Positions 34,984 to 45,991 of a stretch of DNA of 64,000 nucleotides are shown here, piece by piece (the first letter of the stretch is position 1; the number at the start of each line of letters is the position of its first letter). Source of the stretch: Hydractinia echinata (lineage: Eukaryota; Cnidaria; Hydrozoa; Anthoathecata; Hydractiniidae); contig JASGCC010000005.1 in NCBI GenBank assembly GCA_030067915.1, forward strand, positions 4,322,188 through 4,386,187. The letters run 5' to 3'. The notes beneath the pieces are model-generated. The model ran no database searches. It was not told the DNA's origin and saw only the letters and a program-made list of their open reading frames with translations. The position numbers were made by a program, and so were the translations under genes.

Positions 34984-37900
34984 TTTATTTCTAAAATCTA
35001 AAATAATAATCGAGAACTTTTTGAAAAAGGTCCATGATAGGCTATAACAACATATAAACCTTCTAAAAGCTAAAGAATAATGAAATTAAAGTTAGCGGAG
35101 CAAAATCGTTTCGGGAGGCAGAGATTTTTGGCTGTTTGAGGTCATACCAGATATTTTGGTCCCGAAAGGTGAAAATGTTCCGTTATGGGCTATTTCAGTA
35201 AAAAAAACCGATGCAATCTGGCAGTAGTAACTAGAGAAAAGGTTTCCCTTTCTATGTGCCTGAAAGTGTATCATTCTTTTTTTCTCTTTATTTAGGATAA
35301 TGCAGTGAACCATTTTGATTATTATTTAAACATTTTTCTATTTCATTGCCACCCTTAAAATATTTCGGTTGTAACCTATTTTTAGATAGTAAAGTACCAT
35401 CTTCTTCTCCATAGAAATGGGTTAATTTACAATTGGCAATGATTTTTCATCACTTTAAAAAATTGCCACTTTTATCCGATAGGGAAATAATTAAAACTTT
35501 TATTCGCGTTTTAATTTTGCAGTTAGCGAGAAAATATTCTTTTCACCTTTGTATCGAACGTGGATTAATTAAGTTACAACGAGGAACCATGCGCGACAAA
35601 TCTTTTTCATTTTCGCAATGGCGAAGATTGTTTCCATCGGAAGTTGACCTGTTATTATAGAAGCCACAGTTTAATTACCCACACCTTTGCGCAAATGGAA
35701 TGATTAACAACATGCCATTAACAAGGTGATAAGAACCAGGTCTTATATAATTTGGCATGGCTGAAGCAATTACATAATCAAGGGTAGCGATTTACTGTTT
35801 TTTCCTTTGGCTCAAAAAATTAGATTTAGATTTTGATAAAGAGATTTAAGATAAGTAAAAAGAAGCATACAAACAAACAAGGAAATAAACAATGAAACAA
35901 ACAAGGAAACGAACAAAAAACAACAACAAGGAAACCAGCAAACAAACAAGCAAACAAACAAACTAAACTGCCAATTTGCACCTTAATCTTATAGTTCATG
36001 TTTAACTTTCATAGCAAACATCAGTCATCTTTTGTGTTTGACTTACGAGCTAAATAACGTATAATTCTGCTTTTTTAGCTTCCTTTCCTCTTCTTCTTTT
36101 AAGCATATGATCAATTTACTTTTCATTTTTAGAAACGAAAAAGAAGAAATAAAAGAAATATGACAAACTAGGGATCAATGTTTACTAAAAGTTTACAAAT
36201 TACTATTTTCTACCTTGTTGTTACTGTTGCAAATAACTCCAATTTTATTCACTTTCTTCCTCTATATTTCTCTTTATTATACCATATAATATATTTACTA
36301 AATTAGAATAAAAAATAATATCGTTATTTGACAGCAACGTTGTCGTTGTTTTTTTTTAAAAAAATATTTATCTTCCAGAGGTAAACAGCTCTCTCAACGA
36401 CTTATGTCATTACTTAAAACATGGAATGAAACTGTTGCATAACTCTAATATACAAAACAATTGCTTTTTATTACATTAGTCATGTGGCCACCTCACAAAT
36501 TATATTTTTAATTAACACGCTTACACAATAGTTATGACGATGTTTAATTACCTGTTTTAAGCCAATCAGCTTCAACTATTTGCGAGCGATAGTAACAGTG
36601 TTACATTGTTGCTATAGATTTTCTGCATGATAACAGTCAGCATATTATGATGAAAATTTGGCGTGTCCTTAAAAACGTATTGATAGCAAGTGTCACCCTT
36701 TAATGGACGGGATAATTTCTCTGACGAGCATGAAGATCTAACAGGGTGGTTCAGGGGTGGTGGTAAAAAAGTTCGAATCGAATTTGTTATGTTCATTACC
36801 GACATCGAGTTTATAGTTATCGTTATATGTTTTTAGCCCATATACGTTTTTATTATTAGAATAGTGTTCTTTTGTTTAATATATTTTAGCATATTTTCAG
36901 CACAGATTAAAAGACCTGAAATTTCAGATCTTTTAATCGTAACTGTCTTTCAGTTGAATTACACTTCTTATACAACAGCACCTTAGAGGTAATTTTTACA
37001 CCAGATTTTAGGGTAAAAATAAATAAACCTGAGAAAAGACATTTTACATCAATAATATGATGCACATTAGTTAACAAGTAATAAAAAACAAAAGTTTAAA
37101 ATGAACATAATTTTAGAATACTTTAACTTTTTGTCTAATTTTATCTTGAATATTCTTGTAGAGTATATTCTTATAAAGAAAAGCGTGAAATACATAGCGT
37201 ATACACTTAGTTGTTGACAACAAAATATGTGAGAAAATAATTTTCAAGAAATTTCCTTATTATTAGCAAACCAAATCAACTCATTATTGGGTATATTAAT
37301 TTAAGTTCGAGGCAGGCGAGAAAACACGTTATGTGATTGGCTGATCAATCATTTGTTTCTCCTTCAATTTTAAAATATATCCCCTTTTTCCCAATTAACA
37401 ATAATTTTTTCAAAGCATTCTCAAAAGAAAATTCTTCAACATAACACGATAAACACTTACAAAACTAACAACGTAACATGACTTAAAAATGTCACGGAGG
37501 AAAATTTAAGAGTTAATAATGAGCCTGGGTTTTAAATTTTTTAATTAAACCATTGACGTCAAATTAAAATCATTATAATAACGATCACCTTCATGTCACT
37601 AATTTTATCCAACAGGATATCCCGAAGTAATAGAAGTCGGTAGCAACTACGTTTAATCGCCTTGTTTTTGTCGGATTTTTTGAAAGAGAAATGAGTAAGC
37701 AAGTCATTTTTAAAGAGCTTTGCGTTAAAAAATTACATTAGGTGGCAAAATCCAGACCACCGCTGGACTTAATTTCCTGACTCTTACTACTACTTTTTAA
37801 GGCTTATACATCCCAATGTTCATTAACATTTTAATAATGTATTCAAGTTCTCTGCCTGTGTATGTTTTGTAAATGAATCATTATTTCCAAATATTCATTC

Positions 37901-40900
37901 CAAATAGCAAATCTACGTGGGTTCTATATTCTCAGTGTATAGATTAGTAAGTAAGTAACGGGAAGTTTTAATGTCATTGGGGATTCCATCCTAATGGCTG
38001 ACCCTTCCTCCCCTCCGACTATAACTATGTTACATTACCGCCAGAGATACGTATAGCATTGCTCTAACTTGCTTGGCTGTCACACAAGCCGGTTAGCGGT
38101 CAGTAGATGGCACAAAGTGGGCTGACAACACTATATTTAAAGTGCGCCGGAGTGGGGACTTGAACCTGAAACCTTATGATTACAAGCCGAATGCGCTACC
38201 ACTATACCATCTCCGCCTAGATTAGATTATAGAATTAGGTACCTCCTTGCTAATTAGATATACAACGGCATTGCCTACACGATTCCCTGCAATGGCCTGG
38301 TTTGACCCCTAGCTGATGTAACGGCACTTGCTAACCTTCCTCGTGCTGTCACTGAATCCCACAGTTTCTATGATCACGAAGCGGACTTTCTAATCACTTA
38401 TCTACACATCACCCAACTTTAAAAAACTCCAGTGCCAACAACATAAAATCAAAGACGTATATAATATAGGCGTAGACTGGAATGTTTACTATAGCCTGCA
38501 ATAATATTATATTCTTTCTGATATGTTAAAAAGTGTTTTTATGCATCCCTTTTTAGCTTCAGCTGACATCCAGTTGTAGCACATTTCTTGAATATAAACC
38601 ACTGCCACAACTTCAATTATTAGACAATAATCATTAGCAATCATCCAAAGGGAAGAAGTGTAACAATTATGCTAGATTTAGCGGAAGTCATCAAGTATTT
38701 TAATAACTTCCAGGTTATCCTCATCAACCTATAATTCCATGAGACTGCAGAAAAAAATCCATCAATTATATGCCTCTTGAACTCAAATACAATTTATGTC
38801 TTCCGACGACAATCATTTACCTACGCCAAAAAAACAGTATGGAATGCCTTTAGGAGTTTATTAATATGGGATTTTCCCTAAGATAATCATTACACAGGTT
38901 TCCCTTAAAAAACGTACGAACTATTAAGACGCTGTGACTGTAAGATTTCCTTGATGCAGTCTATTGCTTTACAAAAGGCATATCACAACTAACACATAAA
39001 CATATTTGGCTTCACCGTGTTCTTTGGCTGGTAGCTACTTTCTCCACCAATGGCTTAACTTTACAAAGTCATTTCTTCGCATAAACAATTTATTAAAATT
39101 TAAGGATATATAACCATAATAAAATTAGGAATTTTTCCGGCCTAACGCTAGCAAAATTATCTTAAAATTTCTCTTATTCATATTCTTTGTCATAAAAGCT
39201 ATTAAAGATATTAGGAAATAACGTTAATATTGTTAACAGTTATTCCAAAAAGTGTAGGTCAACACAAAGGAGAGCAAAATGTTGTAAAATGTATGAGTTG
39301 TTCTTTGTTGTGTAGAATTTATAATTGCCTTTTTTAACATTTTTGACCTTTTACCCTGGGTGATGATGATGACTTACAGTAGAATGCCCATAATGATTCC
39401 ATTAAATGTGATTTAAAGATCACCAGGTTACCATGTAGGTTAACCCTAATTGTAACTTGGGGGAGGGGGAGGGGGTATTTTACAACCAATTTTAACGTCA
39501 CTGGTAAATACACGTGTTCACAGAACAATTATGACGTCACAACAAAATTTACTCGCGTCAAAAAAATTTTATCCACACCAAATAATTTTTGGAGTTAAAA
39601 CGTAAAAGATGATTTTTGACTACTAATGTATAACATTTTATTTAATTCATCATGGGCCGAAGTACCAAATTTGTGCCTAATTGGATAGGTTAGCATTCCT
39701 AATTATTATTACAAAGCAATACAGCTTAGTGTGGTGTTCTTCTCATTCCATTGGCTAGTAAAAAAATACGCTACATCGTCACTATACAACAAATGAATAC
39801 CCATAAAAATACAATACATCAAATCCTTCCATTCGTAACGCTGTACATTAAAAGTAAGTAACCATACTGGACCTGCACCTATAGGGAGAATTGATTTAGC
39901 ACATATACCTTATAACCATAACCCTCCCCCCTCCTCCCCTCATCGTCACCATACACCATACGTCGTAAGCGTCGACCTTATTGACATAGTTCGACAGACT
40001 ATAAATCTGTGAAACTTTCAGTTCATAAAAAAAGAACGATACATACAGCGATTAAGGGATGAATAAAAATGTTTGTTATAAGGTTTGCAGACATTACCTT
40101 GAGGTTTTTACAAATGCGCATGTATTTACCATGAAATATGTATGTATCAAGGATATGAAGTTAAGCGACTCTACTCAAGCTATTAATGCAAATTATTAAA
40201 ACTATATCGTTAATTATCATCGTATCTCATACTAGCAACCATTGCTACACTAACAGTAAAAACACGGAACTTTTTTCGGACGTAGAGCGAACACAGCTTT
40301 CCTTGTTTTATACTACCACCTAGAAGTATTGATACAAAAGAAGATCTATACATCAATAGCAGTGGGAAAGTAAAATAAGAACTAATTTAGAAAAAAACGG
40401 GACTTGCTCACATTTAGAGTTGAATCTGCTACCACAAGCCCACCTAGAGTGATCTATATCTTGCATATTTATGGGAACTCTTCAGTTAGCATAGAGCTAT
40501 TGTTAGTCTCTTAACACTTCAGAGGTAGGGAAACTGGTGCATCAAAATGCAAAGTCACTGCAAATTTCCTCTTTTATGGAGGATGGCAAGACTTTTTCTT
40601 ATCCAACTGACACATGCCTTTACCAAGATAATGTCACGAAAACCATAAGCGTAGTTCGACAGAACCATTCATCGTAATATTTAGGCGTAACAAGTTTTTT
40701 TAGCAACAGGTTTGAGTAAACCCTTTTTTTTAATTTAACGATTTCTTGAGATAACGCCATCCTAAATATACCACTGGGAAGAGTATACATTCACAACCTA
40801 TTTTTTCCCTATTCATACGAGCTTAAATCTCCTGAATTACCTTATCTGTATATGGAATATTAAGAATATCTACAGAATTCCAAACAATTATAGAAATTAT

Positions 40901-41554
40901 AATTCTTTGGCAATCTACTTACGTCAATCTACCATTTGTGTTACGATTATACCAAATAAAGGTGTATTGTAGTCTGAATTTAATGAACTGCAGTAAAGTC
41001 TAGAACTATCCTATATTGAACAAATAGTTTGGTTCTTTACTTGTTTTGCTTTTATTAAATAACTGAATTGTCCTTTCAACTTATAGCCAATGCGTCTGTC
41101 TCTCTCTCTAACGTTATTACATTTTTACTGAAGTTTCTACCATATCTGTTTTTTTAAAAAACATCGACGTGCTGAAGTAACAACATAGCCTCTCAAAGCG
41201 CTACATATATCTTAGGTTTTTTACTTATTTGATTTAAATTTTTTATTCATCAAACCGTTTTGCAATTTCTTGGTTTCTACATTATGGTAAGATCCCGATA
41301 ATCTTTCCTGGTGAAGGGAACACTATATGGCTATTCTTGATCACTTGTGACTTTGGTGGATATTGAAATCTACCATGGGAGAAGTGTCTTACGTTCATTC
41401 TAACATATGGTTAAGACTTGGCTTTACTGCAAATTCGCATGTCTTCTATAATTTATTCCAGTGTGGTTAAAAGCCAGAATTTAGAATGAAAGTTAACTCT
41501 CTCTAGAATGCGTTTGTTGACGTTTGTGCTTGAGCATATTTCGAAATTGATTTT
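34984..41554. other. Gene-poor region upstream of gene B
   Basis: No coding exon is supported on either strand. It should contain the gene B promoter. Visible structure: an AAAC-type simple repeat at about 35860-35965, a SINE at 37948-38217, G- and C-rich runs at 39451-39476 and 39922-39940, and scattered AT-rich sequence. The short open frames here have no recognisable domain. Confidence 0.55.
37948..38217 (-). mobile_element. tRNA-derived SINE with 8-bp target-site duplication
   Basis: Read on the minus strand, the head (38217 downwards) begins GGCGGAGATGGTATAGTGG and has a pol III A box (tggtatagtggtagcgc) and B box (ggttcaagtcc), followed by a unique body of about 200 bp and a short (TTAC)n tail at 37948-37958. 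The flanks are tagattag at 37940-37947 and 38218-38225. The anticodon arm does not pair well (the anticodon position would read TGT), so it is not a working tRNA. The element has no coding capacity and would depend on a LINE. Confidence 0.85.
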
Positions 41555-42290
41555 TCTGTCGGATGGATTTTTGATACTTTAGGGAATAATATCAAAAAGT
41601 TGGGCTTTCATGAGATTTGCTGAATACTTTCAAAAGCTACAAGGCCATAAGATAATAAGATTCAAGTATGCAAACACGCAATTTTTATTTCCAATTTTCT
41701 TTAATCGACCATAAACTATTTCTGTCGGAAGGATTCGATATATTTTCAATTTATGGTGCTAAATACTTAACCTGGATTTTTATCGAATTAGGGACAAAAG
41801 ACATCACTATTTGAAGTTTTCTGGTATCATTAATATATATCTAATGAAAGCAAAAAGACAAAATATACCATAGAAAAATGTTTATGGAACAAATATCATT
41901 ACAAGGTTATACAATAAATCTGTCGGAAGGATCTGTCAGATGGACAATTTTGTTTCGATATTTTAACATTTGAAAAATCGAGTTCTTTATGTCTTTGCGA
42001 GTTATTAACTGGATGTCGTTTTCGAATCAGTAAATGATTTGAAGCTAAAAAGTTTTTATTTCTAGAAATCTCAAGAAAAGGTAAATTGTCCATCCGACAG
42101 ATTAATCACTTAAAAATAAAGAATGTTTGCATCGATATGCTGAAATCACATTTATAAAAAGATGTTCACTTTTGCTATATTTTGCAAGGTGTATTTCCAT
42201 GCTTGAATTATCTGATTTTCATTGATTATAAATCCATTTTCCCTCAGCAGAAATCGTCACCGAATCTAAGAAAAGTCCATCCGACAGATT
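41555..42290. repeat. Cluster of a ~14-bp motif in both orientations
   Basis: Motif tctgtcggatggac and variants: 41555-41567, 41721-41733, 41919-41931 and 41933-41945 in plus orientation; 42088-42103 and 42275-42290 in inverted orientation (gtccatccgacagatt). The last copy ends 44 nt from the 3' end of the transposon-derived gene. Spaced copies with an orientation switch resemble subterminal transposase-binding repeats, which is inference. Confidence 0.8.
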
Positions 42291-42333
42291 TATCATTACA
42301 GTTAAAGATTCGTAATAAATGATTTGAAATAAC

Positions 42334-44080
42334 CTAAAAGCAACTTTCATGAAACCATTGAAGGCATATTGAACACTTTAACCAGTCCTCCTTCTCATCT
42401 TCATGGTCGTATGATCCAGCACACAGGGCACAAATGCTCCTCATAAGAGATAAACTCTCATATTCTTTTTCTTCATGGCCACATTCTAGCATACGATTAT
42501 CACTGTACTGTTGTATTTTGAATGGTTCTTTATCGTTAGACAAATAAAAAAACTTCAACTCACATCCTCCATTCACAACCTCCCGTGACCAATTATGGAT
42601 TTTCAATTTGTCTGGAATCTTCGGCGCTTTGTTAATATCTTACGGTTCTTTAAGTAGATCTGTTTGAAAGAGTGATGTGATTGAAGGAACAAGCCGATTT
42701 GCAGCATCACAAAATTCTTTTGCGGAATTGACAACGACTTTTCCCGATTTAACGTGTCGAAAAACGACGTTCTTAATGGTGCCACCGATGCCGTCCATTG
42801 GCCCCTTTCCATGGTGGGCCTCGTTGAAATGCCATTCTAGATCTAAATCTGATCTGTATTGTGAAAGAATTTTAAACACAAATCTAGATCTGAACTGCGC
42901 GGCGCAGCCATCACTCCATAAAATAATCTTCTTCAGTTGCACAAACTTTTCAATTTCAACTATGATCATGTGTACGCAAGTCATCGATGCGATCCGTGAA
43001 TGATCACTACTCTCACTAGTGACTGTTACCGGCTTCTTGACCAACTCAGCAGAAGCGTTTGGCTTGAAATATACGCACGCTGTGAATATGCTGAATGAAG
43101 ATGCAGATCCGAAGTATGCAGATTGAATTTCATCCTGCTGTTTATTTTTATAACTCTCGCTGTAGTCGACGTGAATTAATGCCGTCCCCTGCTCCATATT
43201 TTTCTTTTCATTGTTGTACGCAGAATTCTAAACAGGAAAAGGAAATAAATTTGAAAAATAAATCATACCTAATTAATACTTGATGACTTCAGAGATACTA
43301 AGTTTTGAGTGTAATTACTGGCAGCATTATATTCCTCACCTGTTCTCTTTTTCGATGGATATGTTTCTTCAGAGTTGAAACAGACAGTTTCCATTCGATA
43401 TAGAACTCGTCAATGTTTTTTTGGATTGTGGCTTTTTTTATATGTTTATCTTCTCTAATCCAGCACTGATAATCTATGGTGTTTGTGGTGTTGTTTGTTT
43501 GATGGTGTTCTTCATCACTTTCAGGGTCGGATGATTCACTGCTTTCATCATTTTTCCAATTGCCTAAAATCTTCATGGTTTCACATTCCTTGCATTTTCC
43601 ATAGATACAATCTGTGTCAGTTGAGTCGCAGCAGTATTGTTCCATAATTTTGTGAGGATCTGTAGGATGTCCAGGTTTGAATCTTTTTAAAGACTGTGCC
43701 ATCAAGCAAGTGTTTTCACACACCTCACATAAGCAAGATGTGTCTGGAATGTCCTTCTGTAATACGAGTTGCTTTTGTGTTTTGATATATTTGTACATCT
43801 GCCTAAATGAAAATTGATGACCGTTTTCTTCCCCATTCAAAATCTCCAAAAGATCTCTCAATGTCCACAGAAGGTAACGCTTTTGTAGAAACGTTTTCTT
43901 TCCGTTAATAATGCCAACATACTTGTTATCCTTTCGACCTGGGTTAGTATATGTAATATCCGGTCGCTCAAAAAGTTCAGTAAGGTCAGAGGTCTGATCT
44001 TCAGTTAGGATATTTGCTTTTCTCCCCCTTTTGCTAAACTGAATCCTTAGCTTGTATTTGTGAGCCAAACCTTTGATAAC
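42334..44080 (-). pseudogene. Transposon-derived gene (DDE-like) with C-terminal zinc finger; one in-frame stop
   Basis: Two exons: 43340 to about 44080 (5' end uncertain) and 42334-43227, joined in phase 0 by CAG|GTGAGG and TTTAG|AAT. Exon 1 has PDITYTNPGRKD, QKRYLLWTLRDLLEI and a Cys-rich zone. Exon 2 has HVDYSESY, LWSDGCAAQFRSRF and HHGKGPMDGIGG, then a C-terminal CX2C...WLKCSICLQWFHESC zinc finger of the kind attached to many transposases. I know this family only as an expanded cnidarian protein set; the spaced acidic residues suggest an RNase H-fold transposase, which is not proven. A TAA at 42640-42642 interrupts an otherwise open frame and cuts off the zinc finger. No ATG precedes exon 1 in frame (stop at 44087-44089), so the 5' part is missing or in an unseen exon. 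The satellite starts 190 bp upstream. Confidence 0.72.
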
Positions 44081-44265
44081 CTCACATTAGTTAATTTTTT
44101 TTTTAAGTTTATACTCTAAATCTGTTTGAACAATGCTGCTGAGCTTGGTGAGTCATAAATAATAGAAGAAATTTCATGCTAAATTAGTTCTAAAGGCAAA
44201 GTAGATGGTGTAGCCATAAGAAGTCCTCCTGGCCCTACCTTAGCTAATGTGTCTATATTAGTCTA

Positions 44266-45991
44266 TATCTTTTGTGAGTTAGTTCCATCTTTTGTGAGTT
44301 AGTTCCATCTTTTGTGAGCAAGTTCCATCTTTTGTGAGTTAGTTCCATCTTTTGTGAGTTAGTTGCATCTTTTGTGAGTTAGTTGCATCTTTTGTGAGTT
44401 AGTTGCATCTTTTGTGAGTTAGTTGCATCTTTTGTGAGTTAGTTCCATCTTTTGTGAGCAAGTTGCATCTTTTGTGAGCAAGTTGCATCTTTTGTGAGTT
44501 AGTTGCATCTTTTGTGAGTTAGTTGCATCTTTTGTGAGTTAGTTGCATCTTTTGTGAGTTAGTTGCATCTTTTGTGAGTTAGTTCCATCTTTTGTGAGTT
44601 AGTTGCATCTTTTGTGAGTTAGTTGCATCTTTTGTGAGTTAGTTGCATCTTTTGTGAGTTAGTTCCATCTTTTGTGAGTTAGTTGCATCTTTTGTGAGTT
44701 AGTTGCATCTTTTGTGAGTTAGTTGCATCTTTTGTGAGTTAGTTGCATCTTTTGTGAGTTAGTTCCATCTTTTGTGAGTTAGTTGCATCTTTTGTGAGTT
44801 AGTTGCATCTTTTGTGAGTTAGTTGCATCTTTTGTGAGTTAGTTCATCTTTTGTGAGTTAGTTGCATCTTTTGTGAGTTAGTTGCATCTTTTGTGAGTTA
44901 GTTGCATCTTTTGTGAGCAAGTTGCATCTTTTGTGAGCAAGTTGCATCTTTTGTGAGTTAGTTGCATCTTTTGTGAGTTAGTTGCATCTTTTGTGAGTTA
45001 GTTGCATCTTTTGTGAGTTAGTTGCATCTTTTGTGAGTTAGTTGCATCTTTTGTGAGTTAGTTGCATCTTTTGTGAGTTAGTTGCATCTTTTGTGAGTTA
45101 GTTCCATCTTTTGTGAGTTAGTTGCATCTTTTGTGAGTTAGTTGCATCTTTTGTGAGTTAGTTGCATCTTTTGTGAGTTAGTTCATCTTTTGTGAGTTAG
45201 TTGCATCTTTTGTGAGTTAGTTGCATCTTTTGTGAGTTAGTTGCATCTTTTGTGAGCAAGTTGCATCTTTTGTGAGCAAGTTGCATCTTTTGTGAGTTAG
45301 TTGCATCTTTTGTGAGTTAGTTGCATCTTTTGTGAGTTAGTTGCATCTTTTGTGAGTTAGTTGCATCTTTTGTGAGTTAGTTGCATCTTTTGTGAGTTAG
45401 TTGCATCTTTTGTGAGTTAGTTGCATCTTTTGTGAGTTAGTTGCATCTTTTGTGAGTTAGTTGCATCTTTTGTGAGTTAGTTGCATCTTTTGTGAGTTAG
45501 TTGCATCTTTTGTGAGTTAGTTCCATCTTTTGTGAGTTAGTTGCATCTTTTGTGAGTTAGTTCCATCTTTTGTGAGTTAGTTGCATCTTTTGTGAGTTAG
45601 TTGCATCTTTTGTGAGTTAGTTCCATCTTTTGTGAGTTAGTTGCATCTTTTGTGAGTTAGTTCCATCTTTTGTGAGTTAGTTGCATCTTTTGTGAGTTAG
45701 TTCCATCTTTTGTGAGTTAGTTCCATCTTTTGAGAGTTAGTTGCATCTTTTGTGAGTTAGTTGCATCTTTTGTGAGTTAGTTGCATCTTTTGTGAGTTAG
45801 TTGCATCTTTTGTGAGTTAGTTGCATCTTTTGTGAGTTAGTTGCATCTTTTGTGAGTTAGTTCCATCTTTTGTGAGCAAGTTGCATCATTTGTGAGTTAG
45901 TTCCATCTTTTGTGAGTTAGTTCCATCTTTTGTGAGCAAGTTGCATCTTTTGTGAGTTAGTTCCATCTTTTGTGAGTTAGTTCCATCTTTT
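44266..45991. repeat. 20-bp satellite, about 86 units
   Basis: The unit is agttgcatcttttgtgagtt. Almost all variation is at two places: ttg/ttc before catc, and gtta/gcaa after gtga. Rare units are 19 bp (one base lost at about 44843 and 45182). The two 19-bp units and the pairs of gcaa units behind them repeat at a distance of 339 bp, showing higher-order duplication. Units at the ends degenerate (tctaaagagc at 45991). No unique spacers, so not CRISPR-like. Confidence 0.97.

Noticed and set aside
38147..38217. Functional tRNA gene
   Set aside because: A and B boxes are present, but the anticodon and acceptor stems do not pair properly and the sequence continues into a SINE body with target-site duplication.
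39451..39476. G-quadruplex candidate
   Set aside because: Only three clean G5 runs in a row and no nearby gene; too weak to call.
42677..43003. Plus-strand 108-aa open frame
   Set aside because: Antisense of the conserved core of the transposon-derived gene.
44266..45991. CRISPR-like array
   Set aside because: Direct 20-bp tandem units with no unique spacers, in eukaryotic DNA; a simple satellite.
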